DNA from: JALYUA01 sp038329555
Lineage (GTDB): Bacteria > Acidobacteriota > Thermoanaerobaculia > UBA5066 > Gp7-AA6
Direction: 5' to 3'
Assembly: GCA_038329555.1 (NCBI GenBank)
Contig: JBBQNC010000132.1
Location: 1 to 9,426 of the forward strand
DNA: 9,426 bases
Part shown: positions 1-6,754 of the stretch, piece after piece
How the letters are laid out: each line of letters begins with the position of its first letter
How positions within the stretch are numbered: position 1 is the first letter of the stretch
Program-made: the position numbers and the translations under genes
The notes under the pieces: model-generated
What the model saw: the letters and a program-made list of their open reading frames with translations, nothing else
Databases searched by the model: none
What the model was told of the DNA's origin: nothing

Positions 1-2
1 CT

Positions 3-8
3 TATAAT
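3..8 (+). promoter_or_regulatory. Perfect TATAAT -10 box of asnS
   Basis: The hexamer TATAAT lies 10 nt before the asnS ATG at 19. Transcription normally starts about 7 nt after a -10 box, so the predicted 5' leader is only about 3-5 nt, too short for a Shine-Dalgarno site, and none is seen. The -35 region lies outside the window. The box is seen directly; its use as a promoter is inference. Confidence 0.6.
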
Positions 9-18
9 CCGCGCCCTC

Positions 19-1311
19 ATGGACGGCACTTCGATCGCGAAGCTCGGGCAGAAAGCCGGCGGTTCGGCCACCGTCCAGGGTTGGCTGTACAACAAGCGCT
101 CGTCCGGGAAGATCCAGTTTCTGATCGTGCGGGATGGCACGGGCTACCTTCAGGCGGTCGTGCCGAAGGCGGAGGTTTCTCCGGAGGTCTGGGAGGCCGC
201 CGAAAAAGCGACCCAGGAGACGTCGCTCCGGGTGCGCGGTCCCGTTCGGGAGGACAAGCGGGCGCCGGGCGGCTTCGAGATGTCGGCGACGTCCGTCGAG
301 ATCCTGGGCGAGTCCGACGGTTATCCGATCAGCCCCAAGGAGCACGGCGTCGACTTCCTGATGTCGCACCGCCACCTCTGGATGCGGTCCGCCCAGCAGC
401 ACGCCGTGCTGAGAGTGCGTTCGGAGGTCGAGCAGGGGATCCGCGACTTCTTCTACGAGCGCGAATTCACGCTGATCGACTCTCCGATCCTGACAGGCTC
501 GTCGGTCGAGGGCACGTCGACGCTCTTCGAAACGGACTATTTCGGAGACAAGGCGTACCTCTCGCAGTCCGGACAGCTCTACCTCGAGCCGGCCGCCGCC
601 GCGTTCGGGAAGGTCTATTGCTTCGGGCCGACGTTCCGCGCGGAGAAATCGAAGACCCGGCGGCATCTGACCGAGTTCTGGATGGTGGAGCCGGAGGTCG
701 CGTTCCTCCAGTTCGAGGGCCTGGTCCAGCTGGCCGAAGACTTCGTCGTCTACCTCGTCCGGCGGGTCCTCGAACGCTGCCAGGAGGACCTGAAGCGGCT
801 GGAGCGAGACACCTCGAAGCTGGAAGCGGTTGTGGCGCCCTTCCCTCGAACGACGTACCGCGAGGCGATCGCGAAGCTCCAGGCGGAGGGCTTTCCCGTC
901 CACTTCGGCGACGATCTCGGTGCGGACGAGGAGACGGCGCTGACGAAGGACCTCGACCGGCCGCTCGTGGTCACCCGTTTTCCCGCGGCGATCAAGTCCT
1001 TCTACATGCAGCCGGATCCCGACGACCCGGAAGTCGTGCTGGGGCTCGACATGCTCGCCCCCGAAGGCTACGGAGAGATCATCGGCGGCTCTGAGCGGAT
1101 CTACGACCTCGAGCTCCTCGCGAAACGACTCGAGCAGCACGGCCTTCCCCGCGAAGCCTACGAGTGGTACCTGGACGTGCGGCGCTACGGGACGTTTCCG
1201 CACGCCGGGTTCGGCATGGGACTCGAGCGTTTCGTGACGTGGGTCTGCGGCATCCATCATCTGCGGGAGGCGATCCCCTATCCCCGGACGCTCAAGCGGA
1301 TCTATCCATGA
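19..1311 (+). CDS. asnS: Asparagine--tRNA ligase (AsnRS)
   Basis: Cytoplasmic class IIb aminoacyl-tRNA synthetase that charges tRNA-Asn with asparagine using ATP. The 430 residues match the usual bacterial AsnRS length. An N-terminal OB-fold anticodon-binding domain covers about residues 1-105 (VQGWLYNKRSSGKIQFLIVRDG). The catalytic domain follows: GSSVEGTSTLF (160-170), QSGQLYLE (183-190), class II motif 2 at 202-226 (FGPTFRAEKSKTRRHLTEF, then WMVEPE) and motif 3 at 397-411 (GFGMGLERF). The RHLTEFWMVEPE form is typical of AsnRS; AspRS and AspRS2 differ here. The ATG is chosen because it directly precedes the OB-fold and sits 10 nt after a TATAAT box; there is no Shine-Dalgarno. The protein ends Tyr-Pro, and its TGA overlaps the first ATG of a 14-bp repeat leading into rimO, so the two genes are probably cotranscribed. 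The presence of AsnRS suggests direct Asn-tRNA charging in this organism. Confidence 0.97.
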   Translation: MDGTSIAKLGQKAGGSATVQGWLYNKRSSGKIQFLIVRDGTGYLQAVVPKAEVSPEVWEAAEKATQETSLRVRGPVREDKRAPGGFEMSATSVEILGESDGYPISPKEHGVDFLMSHRHLWMRSAQQHAVLRVRSEVEQGIRDFFYEREFTLIDSPILTGSSVEGTSTLFETDYFGDKAYLSQSGQLYLEPAAAAFGKVYCFGPTFRAEKSKTRRHLTEFWMVEPEVAFLQFEGLVQLAEDFVVYLVRRVLERCQEDLKRLERDTSKLEAVVAPFPRTTYREAIAKLQAEGFPVHFGDDLGADEETALTKDLDRPLVVTRFPAAIKSFYMQPDPDDPEVVLGLDMLAPEGYGEIIGGSERIYDLELLAKRLEQHGLPREAYEWYLDVRRYGTFPHAGFGMGLERFVTWVCGIHHLREAIPYPRTLKRIYP

Positions 1312-1325
1312 ACCCAAAGCCATGA
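1308..1325 (+). other. Mini-ORF 1 (MNPKP), overlapping asnS stop
   Basis: ATG at 1308 overlaps the asnS TGA (1309-1311) as ATGA. It encodes five residues, MNPKP, and stops at TGA 1323-1325, which overlaps the next ATG at 1322. No Shine-Dalgarno is visible, so if translated it would rely on ribosomes that have just terminated on asnS. The reading frame is seen directly; translation is inference. Confidence 0.45.
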
Positions 1326-1339
1326 ACCCAAAGCCATGA
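1322..1339 (+). other. Mini-ORF 2 (MNPKP)
   Basis: Identical in sequence to mini-ORF 1 but shifted 14 bp, hence in another frame. Its ATG overlaps the stop of mini-ORF 1, and its TGA at 1337-1339 overlaps the next ATG at 1336. Translation is inferred, not shown. Confidence 0.45.
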
Positions 1340-1353
1340 GCCCGAAGCCATGA
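1336..1353 (+). other. Mini-ORF 3 (MSPKP), overlapping rimO start
   Basis: Third mini-ORF of the chain, with Asn replaced by Ser. Its TGA at 1351-1353 overlaps the rimO ATG at 1350. The fourth ATG escapes this pattern because unit 4 has two extra bases and unit 5 has lost its TGA, so its frame stays open and becomes rimO. Translation is inferred, not shown. Confidence 0.45.
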
Positions 1354-2747
1354 GCCCGAAAAGCCACGAGCCCGAGAACGCCCGGCTCCCTCCGGCGAGC
1401 GAGAAGACGCTCCCGTCCGTCGGCGTGGTCTCGCTCGGCTGCGCGAAGAACCTCGTCGACACCGAGGTCATGCTCGGCCATCTCGCCCGCGCCGGACACG
1501 CCATCGTGCCCGACGTCGAAGCCCGCGTCGTCCTCGTCAACACCTGCGGCTTCATCGACCGCGCCAAGGAGGAGTCGATCGAGGCGATCCTCGAGCAGGT
1601 CGAGCGCAAGAAGCGCGGCGAGATCGATCGGGTCGTCGTCGCCGGGTGCATGGTCCAGAAGTACGGACGCGAGCTCGCCGACGAGATTCCCGAGATCGAC
1701 CGCTTCGTCGGACTGGACGAGCTCGAGCTCGCGCCGTCGGCCGCGAGCGGGCTCGATGCGCTTCCCCGCTTCACCGACAAGCCGCTCGCGACGCGCCTCT
1801 ACGACGACGCGGCTCCGCGGCTCCTTTCCCGGAGACGGGGCTACGCGTACCTGAAGGTGGGGGAGGGCTGCGACAACCCGTGCACCTTCTGCACGATCCC
1901 GCAGATGCGCGGATTTCAGCGCAGCCGCACGATCTCTTCGCTCGTCGCGGAGGCTCGCGCGCTCGAAGCGCAGGGGGTCTCCGAGCTCGTTCTCATCTCG
2001 CAGGACACGACGCGCTACGGCGAGGACCTCGGCATGAAGCGGGGCGGGTTGGCCCGGCTCGTCGAGGAGCTTCTCGCCAACACGAGCTTCCCCTGGATTC
2101 GCTTCCTCTACGCGTACCCGAAGACGCTCGACGACTCGATCCTGGCTCTCATGGCGCGCGAGCCCCGGTTCGTCTCTTACGTCGACATGCCTCTCCAGCA
2201 CGTTTCCCGGTCCGTCCTGGCCGGGATGCGCCGCGGCGGAGACCCGGGCTCCCACCTCCGGATGATCCAGCGTATGCGCGCCATCGTTCCCGACATCGCC
2301 ATCCGCACGACCTTCATCCTGGGCTTTCCCGGCGAGGGCGAGGCCGAGTTCGCCGAGCTCTGCGAGTTCGTCCGCGAGGCGGAGTTCGACAACCTGGGCG
2401 CCTTCACCTATTCGCCCGAGCCCGGCTCGAAGTCCGAGCCGCTCGGGGACCCCGTGCCGGACGAGGAGAAGGAGCGCCGTCTGGGTTTCCTGCTGTCCCT
2501 GCAGCGGCCGATCGCCCGTGCGAAAGCTCGCGCGCTTCAGGGGCGCGTGCTCGAAGCGATCGTCGAGGGGTCGTGCGAGGAGACGGAGCACCTCCTCGAA
2601 GGGCGGGTGCGCGCGCAGGCGCCCGAGATCGACGGCCGCCTTCTCATCAACGACACGGCGGGGCGGGATATCCGTCCGGGCGAAATCGTGAGCGTGCGCA
2701 TCTCGGCCACGCACGACTACGACCTCGTCGGAGCCGTGGTCGCCTGA
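1350..2747 (+). CDS. rimO: Ribosomal protein S12 methylthiotransferase RimO
   Basis: Radical SAM enzyme that adds a methylthio group to the beta-carbon of a conserved aspartate of ribosomal protein S12. The N-terminal UPF0004 domain carries its cluster cysteines in SLGCAKN (Cys31), NTCGF (Cys66) and AGCM (Cys100). The radical SAM domain has CDNPCTFC (Cys174, Cys178, Cys181). A C-terminal TRAM domain covers about residues 395-465. SLGCAKNLVDTE and CTIPQMRG favour RimO over the tRNA enzyme MiaB. Length (465) is slightly above the family norm because about 20 extra residues precede the conserved domain. The first residues (MSPKSHEPE) are encoded by the end of the 14-bp repeat, so this tail is probably not functional. 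ATG 1350 has no Shine-Dalgarno and is the end point of an ATGA-coupled chain from asnS. A start further downstream (for example the GTG at 1422) is less likely because it would cut into the first beta-strand. Confidence 0.95.
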   Translation: MSPKSHEPENARLPPASEKTLPSVGVVSLGCAKNLVDTEVMLGHLARAGHAIVPDVEARVVLVNTCGFIDRAKEESIEAILEQVERKKRGEIDRVVVAGCMVQKYGRELADEIPEIDRFVGLDELELAPSAASGLDALPRFTDKPLATRLYDDAAPRLLSRRRGYAYLKVGEGCDNPCTFCTIPQMRGFQRSRTISSLVAEARALEAQGVSELVLISQDTTRYGEDLGMKRGGLARLVEELLANTSFPWIRFLYAYPKTLDDSILALMAREPRFVSYVDMPLQHVSRSVLAGMRRGGDPGSHLRMIQRMRAIVPDIAIRTTFILGFPGEGEAEFAELCEFVREAEFDNLGAFTYSPEPGSKSEPLGDPVPDEEKERRLGFLLSLQRPIARAKARALQGRVLEAIVEGSCEETEHLLEGRVRAQAPEIDGRLLINDTAGRDIRPGEIVSVRISATHDYDLVGAVVA

Positions 2748-2757
2748 GCCTCGTGCC

Positions 2758-3708
2758 GTGAGCGGCCCTCTGCACGTCGTCCGGGATCCGCTCCGGGCGA
2801 CCGACCTTCCCCGCGCCGGAGTCCTGACGATCGGGAACTTCGACGGCGTGCATCTCGGACATCGCCGGATCCTCGAGTCCGTCGTCGCCCGCGCGAAGGA
2901 AGCGGCGAAGCCTTCCGTCGCGATCACGTTCGAGCCGCATCCCCTGGCGGTCCTGCGGCCGGATCAGGCCCCGCGCCGCATCCAGACCCTCCGTCAGAAG
3001 GAGGAGGCCATCGAAGCGCTGGGGATCGAGAACCTCCTCGTGATCCCCTTCACACGCGACTTCTCGCTCACGGAGCCGGAGGAATTCGTTCGCGGCTTCC
3101 TCTGCGAGCGCCTGGCGGCGTCCGAGATCCTCCTCGGGCACCACTTCGCCTTCGGACGGGCCAAGCGGGGGGACCTCGCGCTCTTGAAGCGTCTCGGCTC
3201 CGAATGCGGGTTCACCGCTTCCGGCGTCGAGGAGGTCGATTGGGGAGGAGCCCCCGTCTCATCGAGCCGCATTCGCGACGCGGTCTCCGCCGGACGGGTC
3301 TCGGAAGCCAACGCGATGCTCGGACGCGAGTACCAGCTGGACGGCATCGTCTCTCGAGGCGACCGCGTCGGCCGGAAGATCGGCTATCCGACGATCAACC
3401 TCGCGCCGGAGAACGTGCTCCTGCCCGCGGACGGTGTCTACGTCACGGTGGTCGAGATCACGTCGTACGGCAAGCGGTTCGAGTCCGTCACCAACATCGG
3501 CCGCCGCCCGACGGTCTACGAGGACTTCGCCACGACGATCGAGACGTACGTGTTCGATTTCTCGTCGGACGTGTACGGCGAGAAGGTCCGACTGTTCTTC
3601 CACGAGCGGCTCCGCGGGGAGCGGACGTTCCCCTCGATGATGGCCCTCACGGAGCAGATCGGCCACGACATCGAGGCGACTCGCGCGTATTTCGCCCGGC
3701 GCGGCTGA
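2758..3708 (+). CDS. ribF: Bifunctional riboflavin kinase / FAD synthetase
   Basis: Cytoplasmic enzyme that phosphorylates riboflavin to FMN and adenylates FMN to FAD. Its 316 residues match typical RibF. The N-terminal FAD synthetase (nucleotidyltransferase) domain shows GNFDGVHLGH (26-35), FEPHP (58-62) and the SSSRIR signature (168-173). The C-terminal flavokinase domain starts near residue 187 and shows GYPTINL (209-215; the usual form is PTAN), TNIGRRPT (245-252) and the catalytic-type Glu262 in ETYVFDF. The GTG start lies 10 nt after the rimO stop and places 25 residues before GNFDGVHLGH, as in homologues. No clear Shine-Dalgarno is seen, so translation may be coupled to rimO. It ends the rightward housekeeping group, 32 nt from the stop of the converging permease gene. 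Confidence 0.96.
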   Translation: MSGPLHVVRDPLRATDLPRAGVLTIGNFDGVHLGHRRILESVVARAKEAAKPSVAITFEPHPLAVLRPDQAPRRIQTLRQKEEAIEALGIENLLVIPFTRDFSLTEPEEFVRGFLCERLAASEILLGHHFAFGRAKRGDLALLKRLGSECGFTASGVEEVDWGGAPVSSSRIRDAVSAGRVSEANAMLGREYQLDGIVSRGDRVGRKIGYPTINLAPENVLLPADGVYVTVVEITSYGKRFESVTNIGRRPTVYEDFATTIETYVFDFSSDVYGEKVRLFFHERLRGERTFPSMMALTEQIGHDIEATRAYFARRG

Positions 3709-3730
3709 GCGTCCGCCCCTTGCCGGACGC
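3709..3730. terminator. Hairpin between convergent ribF and znuB-like genes
   Basis: A perfect 7-bp inverted repeat, GCGTCCG (3709-3715) and CGGACGC (3724-3730), with an 8-nt loop fills the gap between two converging genes. It starts right after the ribF TGA. Neither side has a long T-tract, so it is not a classic intrinsic terminator, but its position suits a bidirectional terminator or a 3'-end protecting hairpin. Confidence 0.55.
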
Positions 3731-3740
3731 GCGGCGACCG

Positions 3741-4571
3741 TTACGCGGGGCCTGCGGGCCGGAACGCGCGGCGGTAGCCCGCGAGGACGAGGAGGGCGGC
3801 TCCGAACGTCGCCACGATCGCGGCGCCCGTCGGGAGATCGAGAAGGAAGGAGAGCGCGACACCGGCCGCGGAAACCAGTGCGCCCATTGTCCAGCCGATC
3901 GCGAGCCGCGGCCCGAGTCGCTCCGCGAAGAGCATCGCCGCGACCGAAGGGACGATCAGGAAGCAGAAGACGAGCAGTACGCCCGCGATCGCGACCGACG
4001 ACGTCACGACGAAGCCGAAGGACATGTAGAAGAGGAAGTCCCAGAGCTTGACGTTCACCCCGCTCTGTTCGGCCGCGTGCTCGTCCATCGAGATCGCCAG
4101 GAACTTCCGCCGGAAGATGTAGTGAAACAGGCCGACCAACGCATAGAGCACGGCGGTCTTGCCGAGCTCCGGCCAGGTGACCGAGAGGATGTTTCCGACG
4201 AGCATTTCCTTCAGGTGCTCGGTCTCCTGGGTCGCCTTCGACATGATGAGAATCGCCATCGCGGCGGACACCGCGTAGACGATCCCGATGATCGCCTCCT
4301 GCGGGATCCGGGTCTTTCGATGGACGCGGGTCAGCGCGAAGATCGCCGCCCCGAGAAACGTGAAGCCGAGCGAGAAGAGATAGGCCGTCGACGAGTGCAG
4401 GTCGTAGCCCGCGAGGTACGCGACCGTGGAGCCGAGCGCCGCGATCTGCGCCAGAGACAGGTCGACGAAGATGACGCCGCGCTCGACGACGTGAACGCCC
4501 AGATAGGCGTGGATGCCCGTGAGGATCAAACTCGCGACGAACGCCGGCAGGAGAATCTGGAAAATCGTCAT
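3741..4571 (-). CDS. Zinc/manganese-type ABC transporter permease (ZnuB-like)
   Basis: Integral inner-membrane subunit of an ABC-3 family metal importer; it would carry the metal delivered by the adjacent binding protein. The 276 residues contain about eight hydrophobic segments, the first at residues 3-20. Recognisable stretches are VIFVDLSLAQIAALG (33-47), an alpha-helical EAIIGIVYAVSAA stretch (92-104) and the family-like AGVLLVFCFLIVPSVAA (196-212). The ATG at 4571 is chosen because it overlaps the stop of the binding-protein gene as ATGA and is preceded by AGGGAGGG in that gene's last codons, indicating translational coupling. The frame stays open further upstream, but that part overlaps the upstream gene and has no membrane-protein character. 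Metal specificity (Zn, Mn or Fe) cannot be read from the sequence. No ATPase gene is adjacent. Confidence 0.9.
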   Translation of the reverse strand: MTIFQILLPAFVASLILTGIHAYLGVHVVERGVIFVDLSLAQIAALGSTVAYLAGYDLHSSTAYLFSLGFTFLGAAIFALTRVHRKTRIPQEAIIGIVYAVSAAMAILIMSKATQETEHLKEMLVGNILSVTWPELGKTAVLYALVGLFHYIFRRKFLAISMDEHAAEQSGVNVKLWDFLFYMSFGFVVTSSVAIAGVLLVFCFLIVPSVAAMLFAERLGPRLAIGWTMGALVSAAGVALSFLLDLPTGAAIVATFGAALLVLAGYRRAFRPAGPA

Positions 4572-5485
4572 TTCCCTCCCTTCATCGCCGCGACGAACGC
4601 ATCCACGTCGTAGTCGAAGAGGTCGAAGTACGTCTTGATCGCCGGTAGTCCCCCGACCGACGGATAAAACGTGACGACGACGGCGCCGGTCTTCGACGCG
4701 ATCGACTTCGGGGTCTTCGAGTCGAAGTAGGGCTCCACGAGGATCATCCGGATCTTCTGCGCCATGATGAGGTTGATGATGTCCAGGGTGTGAGAGGGGG
4801 AGGGCGGGATGCCGGGCTTTGGCTCGACGTGACCTGCGACGATCAGCTTGAAGTGCTTGGCGAAGTTCGGCCACGAATCGTGAAAGGTGACGATCTTCGT
4901 CCCCGCGTACGGGGCCATCTTGGCGTCCCACTCCTTCGATTTCTCCGTCAGCTTCGACTCGAGGGCGGCGAGGTTCCGGTCGTAGGTCGCCTTACCCGAC
5001 GGGTCGATCTCGGAGAGTCGCGCCGCGATCGAGCGGGCGATCACGCGCCCGTTATCGGGGTCCGTCCAGTAATGGGGGTTTCCGTAAGGGTGGACGTCCC
5101 CCATCGCGCGGGTGACCTGCTGGGTGGGGCGCTGAAGGATCTCGCAGCCCGCGGAGGCGTCGAGGTAACCGGGGTTGCCCGGATGGATCTTCGCGTTGCG
5201 GCTCTGATCGATGAGCGGCGGCAGGTACCCGATCTCGAGCTCGAGCCCCGCGGAGATGAGGAGGTCGGCGCGCGAGAGGCGGACGATGAAGGACGGTTTG
5301 GCTTCCACGAAATGCGGATCCTGGTAGCCCTTGGCGAGCGAGAACACGTCGACGCGTTCGCCGCCGATCGACTCCGTGATCGACGCGAAGTCCTGCAGGG
5401 TGGAGACGACGTTGACCTTGGCGAACGCGGACGCGGGCCACTGCAACGCGAGCGATGCCAGAAGGACGAGCACTGCTTTTTTCAT
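4568..5485 (-). CDS. Metal ABC transporter periplasmic binding protein (ZnuA-like)
   Basis: Cluster A-I solute-binding protein, predicted to capture zinc or a similar divalent metal in the periplasm and pass it to the permease encoded downstream. Of 305 residues, 1-22 form a signal peptide (MKKAVLVLLASLALQW core, likely cut after AFA); there is no lipobox cysteine. Expected metal ligands are His58 in DPHFVEAKPS, His138 in NPHYWTDP and His202 in FHDSWPNF. The acidic fourth ligand of PsaA-type proteins would fall in VVTFYPSVGG near residue 275, where Pro-Ser stands instead; Glu251 or Asp255 (VEPYFDSKT) may substitute. The long His-rich loop of many ZnuA proteins is absent. The ATG sits 12 nt after the stop of the outer-membrane protein gene, with a purine-rich GAGAAAGA as a weak ribosome site. 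Zinc is favoured because three His ligands are visible, but this is inference. Confidence 0.92.
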   Translation of the reverse strand: MKKAVLVLLASLALQWPASAFAKVNVVSTLQDFASITESIGGERVDVFSLAKGYQDPHFVEAKPSFIVRLSRADLLISAGLELEIGYLPPLIDQSRNAKIHPGNPGYLDASAGCEILQRPTQQVTRAMGDVHPYGNPHYWTDPDNGRVIARSIAARLSEIDPSGKATYDRNLAALESKLTEKSKEWDAKMAPYAGTKIVTFHDSWPNFAKHFKLIVAGHVEPKPGIPPSPSHTLDIINLIMAQKIRMILVEPYFDSKTPKSIASKTGAVVVTFYPSVGGLPAIKTYFDLFDYDVDAFVAAMKGGK

Positions 5486-5497
5486 GGTCTTTCTCTT

Positions 5498-6691
5498 TTA
5501 AAAGGGATGCGCGCCATGCGCTCCGATGGCGAACTGGAGCTGCAGAAGGGCTTCCGTGGCGTCGATGCCTCCGGCATAACGGCGGCGGCGAAGCTCGCCG
5601 CGGAGCTGCGAGAACTCGCTCGGCCAAAAAGTGAGCGTCAGCGCCTGCCCAGTGTCCCGGCGCGAAGCATCGTCTGCGTGGTCGGAGGACTCGACGCGGG
5701 CGCCCGCGAACCAGCGCTTGGCGAGCTGGTATTCCCCCGCGACGAACCATCCGCGCGCCGTCTGACGCCCGTCCGGCTGGTCGCGCCGGCTCCGGTAGAG
5801 CTCGCCGCGCAGAGAGGCCGACCGGTAACTGGCCCGCCGAAGCGGCTTCCATCGGAACGTGGCGTCGATCGCCTCGAGCCGGGTGTGGCGCGTGATCTCG
5901 TCCGTCGACGACGCGTTGGGCCCGTATCCGTAGGAGAAGCCGAGCTCCAGGTTGCTCGACTCCGAGATGTCGCCGTACGCGCGGTAGTGCGCGTTGTAGG
6001 CGAGGTCGCTCCGATGCGGCGCCTGGAACAGCCCCTCTCTCTCGCCGCGGAAGACCTGAACCGTGAGCTCCGAGAAGAGGTCGGCGGGAAGCGGGAGAAG
6101 CTTCGAGAGCGAGACGCCGTCGCCGATCCAACCCTCGTCGCCTCCCAGGAGGTTGACGATCGGAAGCGGCTCGTCCGCCCACGGCAGCACGTGCAGGTGC
6201 AGCGTGTTGATCTTGCCGAACTGCACCCGCATGCGGCCGATCTTCGCGAGGAACTGCGCCGGGAGAGCGGTGAAGGTGAGGTATCCCTCCTCCACATCCA
6301 CGTTGCTCCCGTGGAAGGAGAGAAAGAAGTCGGCTCGAGCATACGGGTCGACGACGGCCTGGAGGCCCAGCTCCGACTCGCGGAGATCGAGGTTCGGCAG
6401 GTTCTCGACGGGATTGTGCCCCGCAACGGCGAGGAAGTTCCCGATCACGGACATCGCGGGGTTGAAGTAATTGGACGTCTGACTGGCCGAGCTCCCCGCA
6501 GGCGGAACCGGGTCGGGAGCGGGGGGTGCGACGGGGGGCGCCGGCTCGGGAGCGGGTGTCGGAGAGGGACTGGGGACCGGAGACGGCGACGGCGACGACG
6601 TGACGTCCTGGCCCGAGGCGGCCGGGGCGGCCGCGGCGAGCGCCAGGGAGACGATGCAGGCGAAGAACGAAACGCGGCAACGAGACTTCAC
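5498..6691 (-). CDS. Outer-membrane beta-barrel protein of the metal uptake operon
   Basis: Predicted porin-like barrel, 397 residues. A signal peptide covers about residues 1-28 (AAPAASGQ before the mature end). Residues 31-66 form a Pro/Ser/Ala-rich linker. From about 74 (NYFNPAMSVIGNF) the rest shows alternating hydrophobic and aromatic strands such as LELGFSYGYG and WFVAGEYQLAKRW, ending in GAHGAHPF with the C-terminal Phe used for barrel assembly. The FNPAMS opening and GAHGAH ending recall uncharacterised barrels found beside ZnuA/ZnuB-type genes in other Gram-negative bacteria (from memory; not checked). No TonB box or plug domain was recognised. The start is GTG at 6691, 5 nt after a perfect AGGAGG (6697-6702). 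It lies 12 nt upstream of the binding-protein gene, so the two are almost certainly one operon. Function as an outer-membrane metal channel is inference from context. Confidence 0.82.
   Translation of the reverse strand: MKSRCRVSFFACIVSLALAAAAPAASGQDVTSSPSPSPVPSPSPTPAPEPAPPVAPPAPDPVPPAGSSASQTSNYFNPAMSVIGNFLAVAGHNPVENLPNLDLRESELGLQAVVDPYARADFFLSFHGSNVDVEEGYLTFTALPAQFLAKIGRMRVQFGKINTLHLHVLPWADEPLPIVNLLGGDEGWIGDGVSLSKLLPLPADLFSELTVQVFRGEREGLFQAPHRSDLAYNAHYRAYGDISESSNLELGFSYGYGPNASSTDEITRHTRLEAIDATFRWKPLRRASYRSASLRGELYRSRRDQPDGRQTARGWFVAGEYQLAKRWFAGARVESSDHADDASRRDTGQALTLTFWPSEFSQLRGELRRRRYAGGIDATEALLQLQFAIGAHGAHPF
6510..6538 (+). other. Putative G-quadruplex motif in the Pro-rich linker coding region
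   Basis: Four G-runs (6510-6512, 6515-6517, 6521-6526, 6533-6538) are separated by loops of 2, 3 and 6 nt, meeting the usual G3+N1-7 rule; more G-runs follow to 6575. The G-rich strand is the template strand of the leftward barrel gene. Structure formation is unproven, and the motif also follows simply from Pro codons (CCC, CCG) on the coding strand. Confidence 0.4.
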
Positions 6692-6696
6692 GGTCT

Positions 6697-6702
6697 CCTC
6701 CT
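6697..6702 (-). promoter_or_regulatory. Shine-Dalgarno AGGAGG of the beta-barrel gene
   Basis: A perfect AGGAGG on the minus strand ends 5 nt before the GTG at 6691 and decides that start. It shows the organism uses canonical Shine-Dalgarno initiation alongside the leaderless-type genes in this window. Confidence 0.85.
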
Positions 6703-6719
6703 GCCGGCGCCGCGCCGGC
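6703..6719. repeat. GC-only inverted repeat upstream of the barrel gene
   Basis: GCCGGCGC (6703-6710) and GCGCCGGC (6712-6719) are perfect inverted copies around one base. As RNA this allows about a 6-bp stem with a 5-nt loop, directly next to the Shine-Dalgarno site of the barrel gene. It could affect ribosome access or mRNA stability, but GC-rich DNA makes such repeats by chance. Confidence 0.35.
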
Positions 6720-6754
6720 TCGTCGGCGCCGGCGGAAGGCCGGAGCCGCGGACG

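Larger units (their letters stand above)
1306..1378 (+). repeat. 14-bp tandem repeat spanning asnS stop and rimO start
   Basis: About five units run head to tail. Units 1 and 2 (1306-1319, 1320-1333) are identical: CCATGAACCCAAAG. Unit 3 (1334-1347) is CCATGAGCCCGAAG. Unit 4 (1348-1363) carries two extra bases, and unit 5 (1364-1378) is degenerate, with CCACGA in place of CCATGA. The asnS stop codon lies in unit 1 and the rimO start codon in unit 4. Each intact unit carries an ATGA, so the repeat places an ATG every 14 bp at 1308, 1322, 1336 and 1350. Slipped-strand expansion is the likely origin (inference). Confidence 0.95.

Noticed and set aside
1306..1378. CRISPR-like or riboswitch interpretation of the repeat
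   Set aside because: Units are 14 bp and directly adjacent with no spacers, and they overlap coding sequence; this is a plain tandem repeat.
1302..2927. Long minus-strand frame opposite rimO
   Set aside because: Shadow of rimO; composition is Arg/Glu-rich with no motif, and its repeats in the last residues are just the 14-bp array read backwards.
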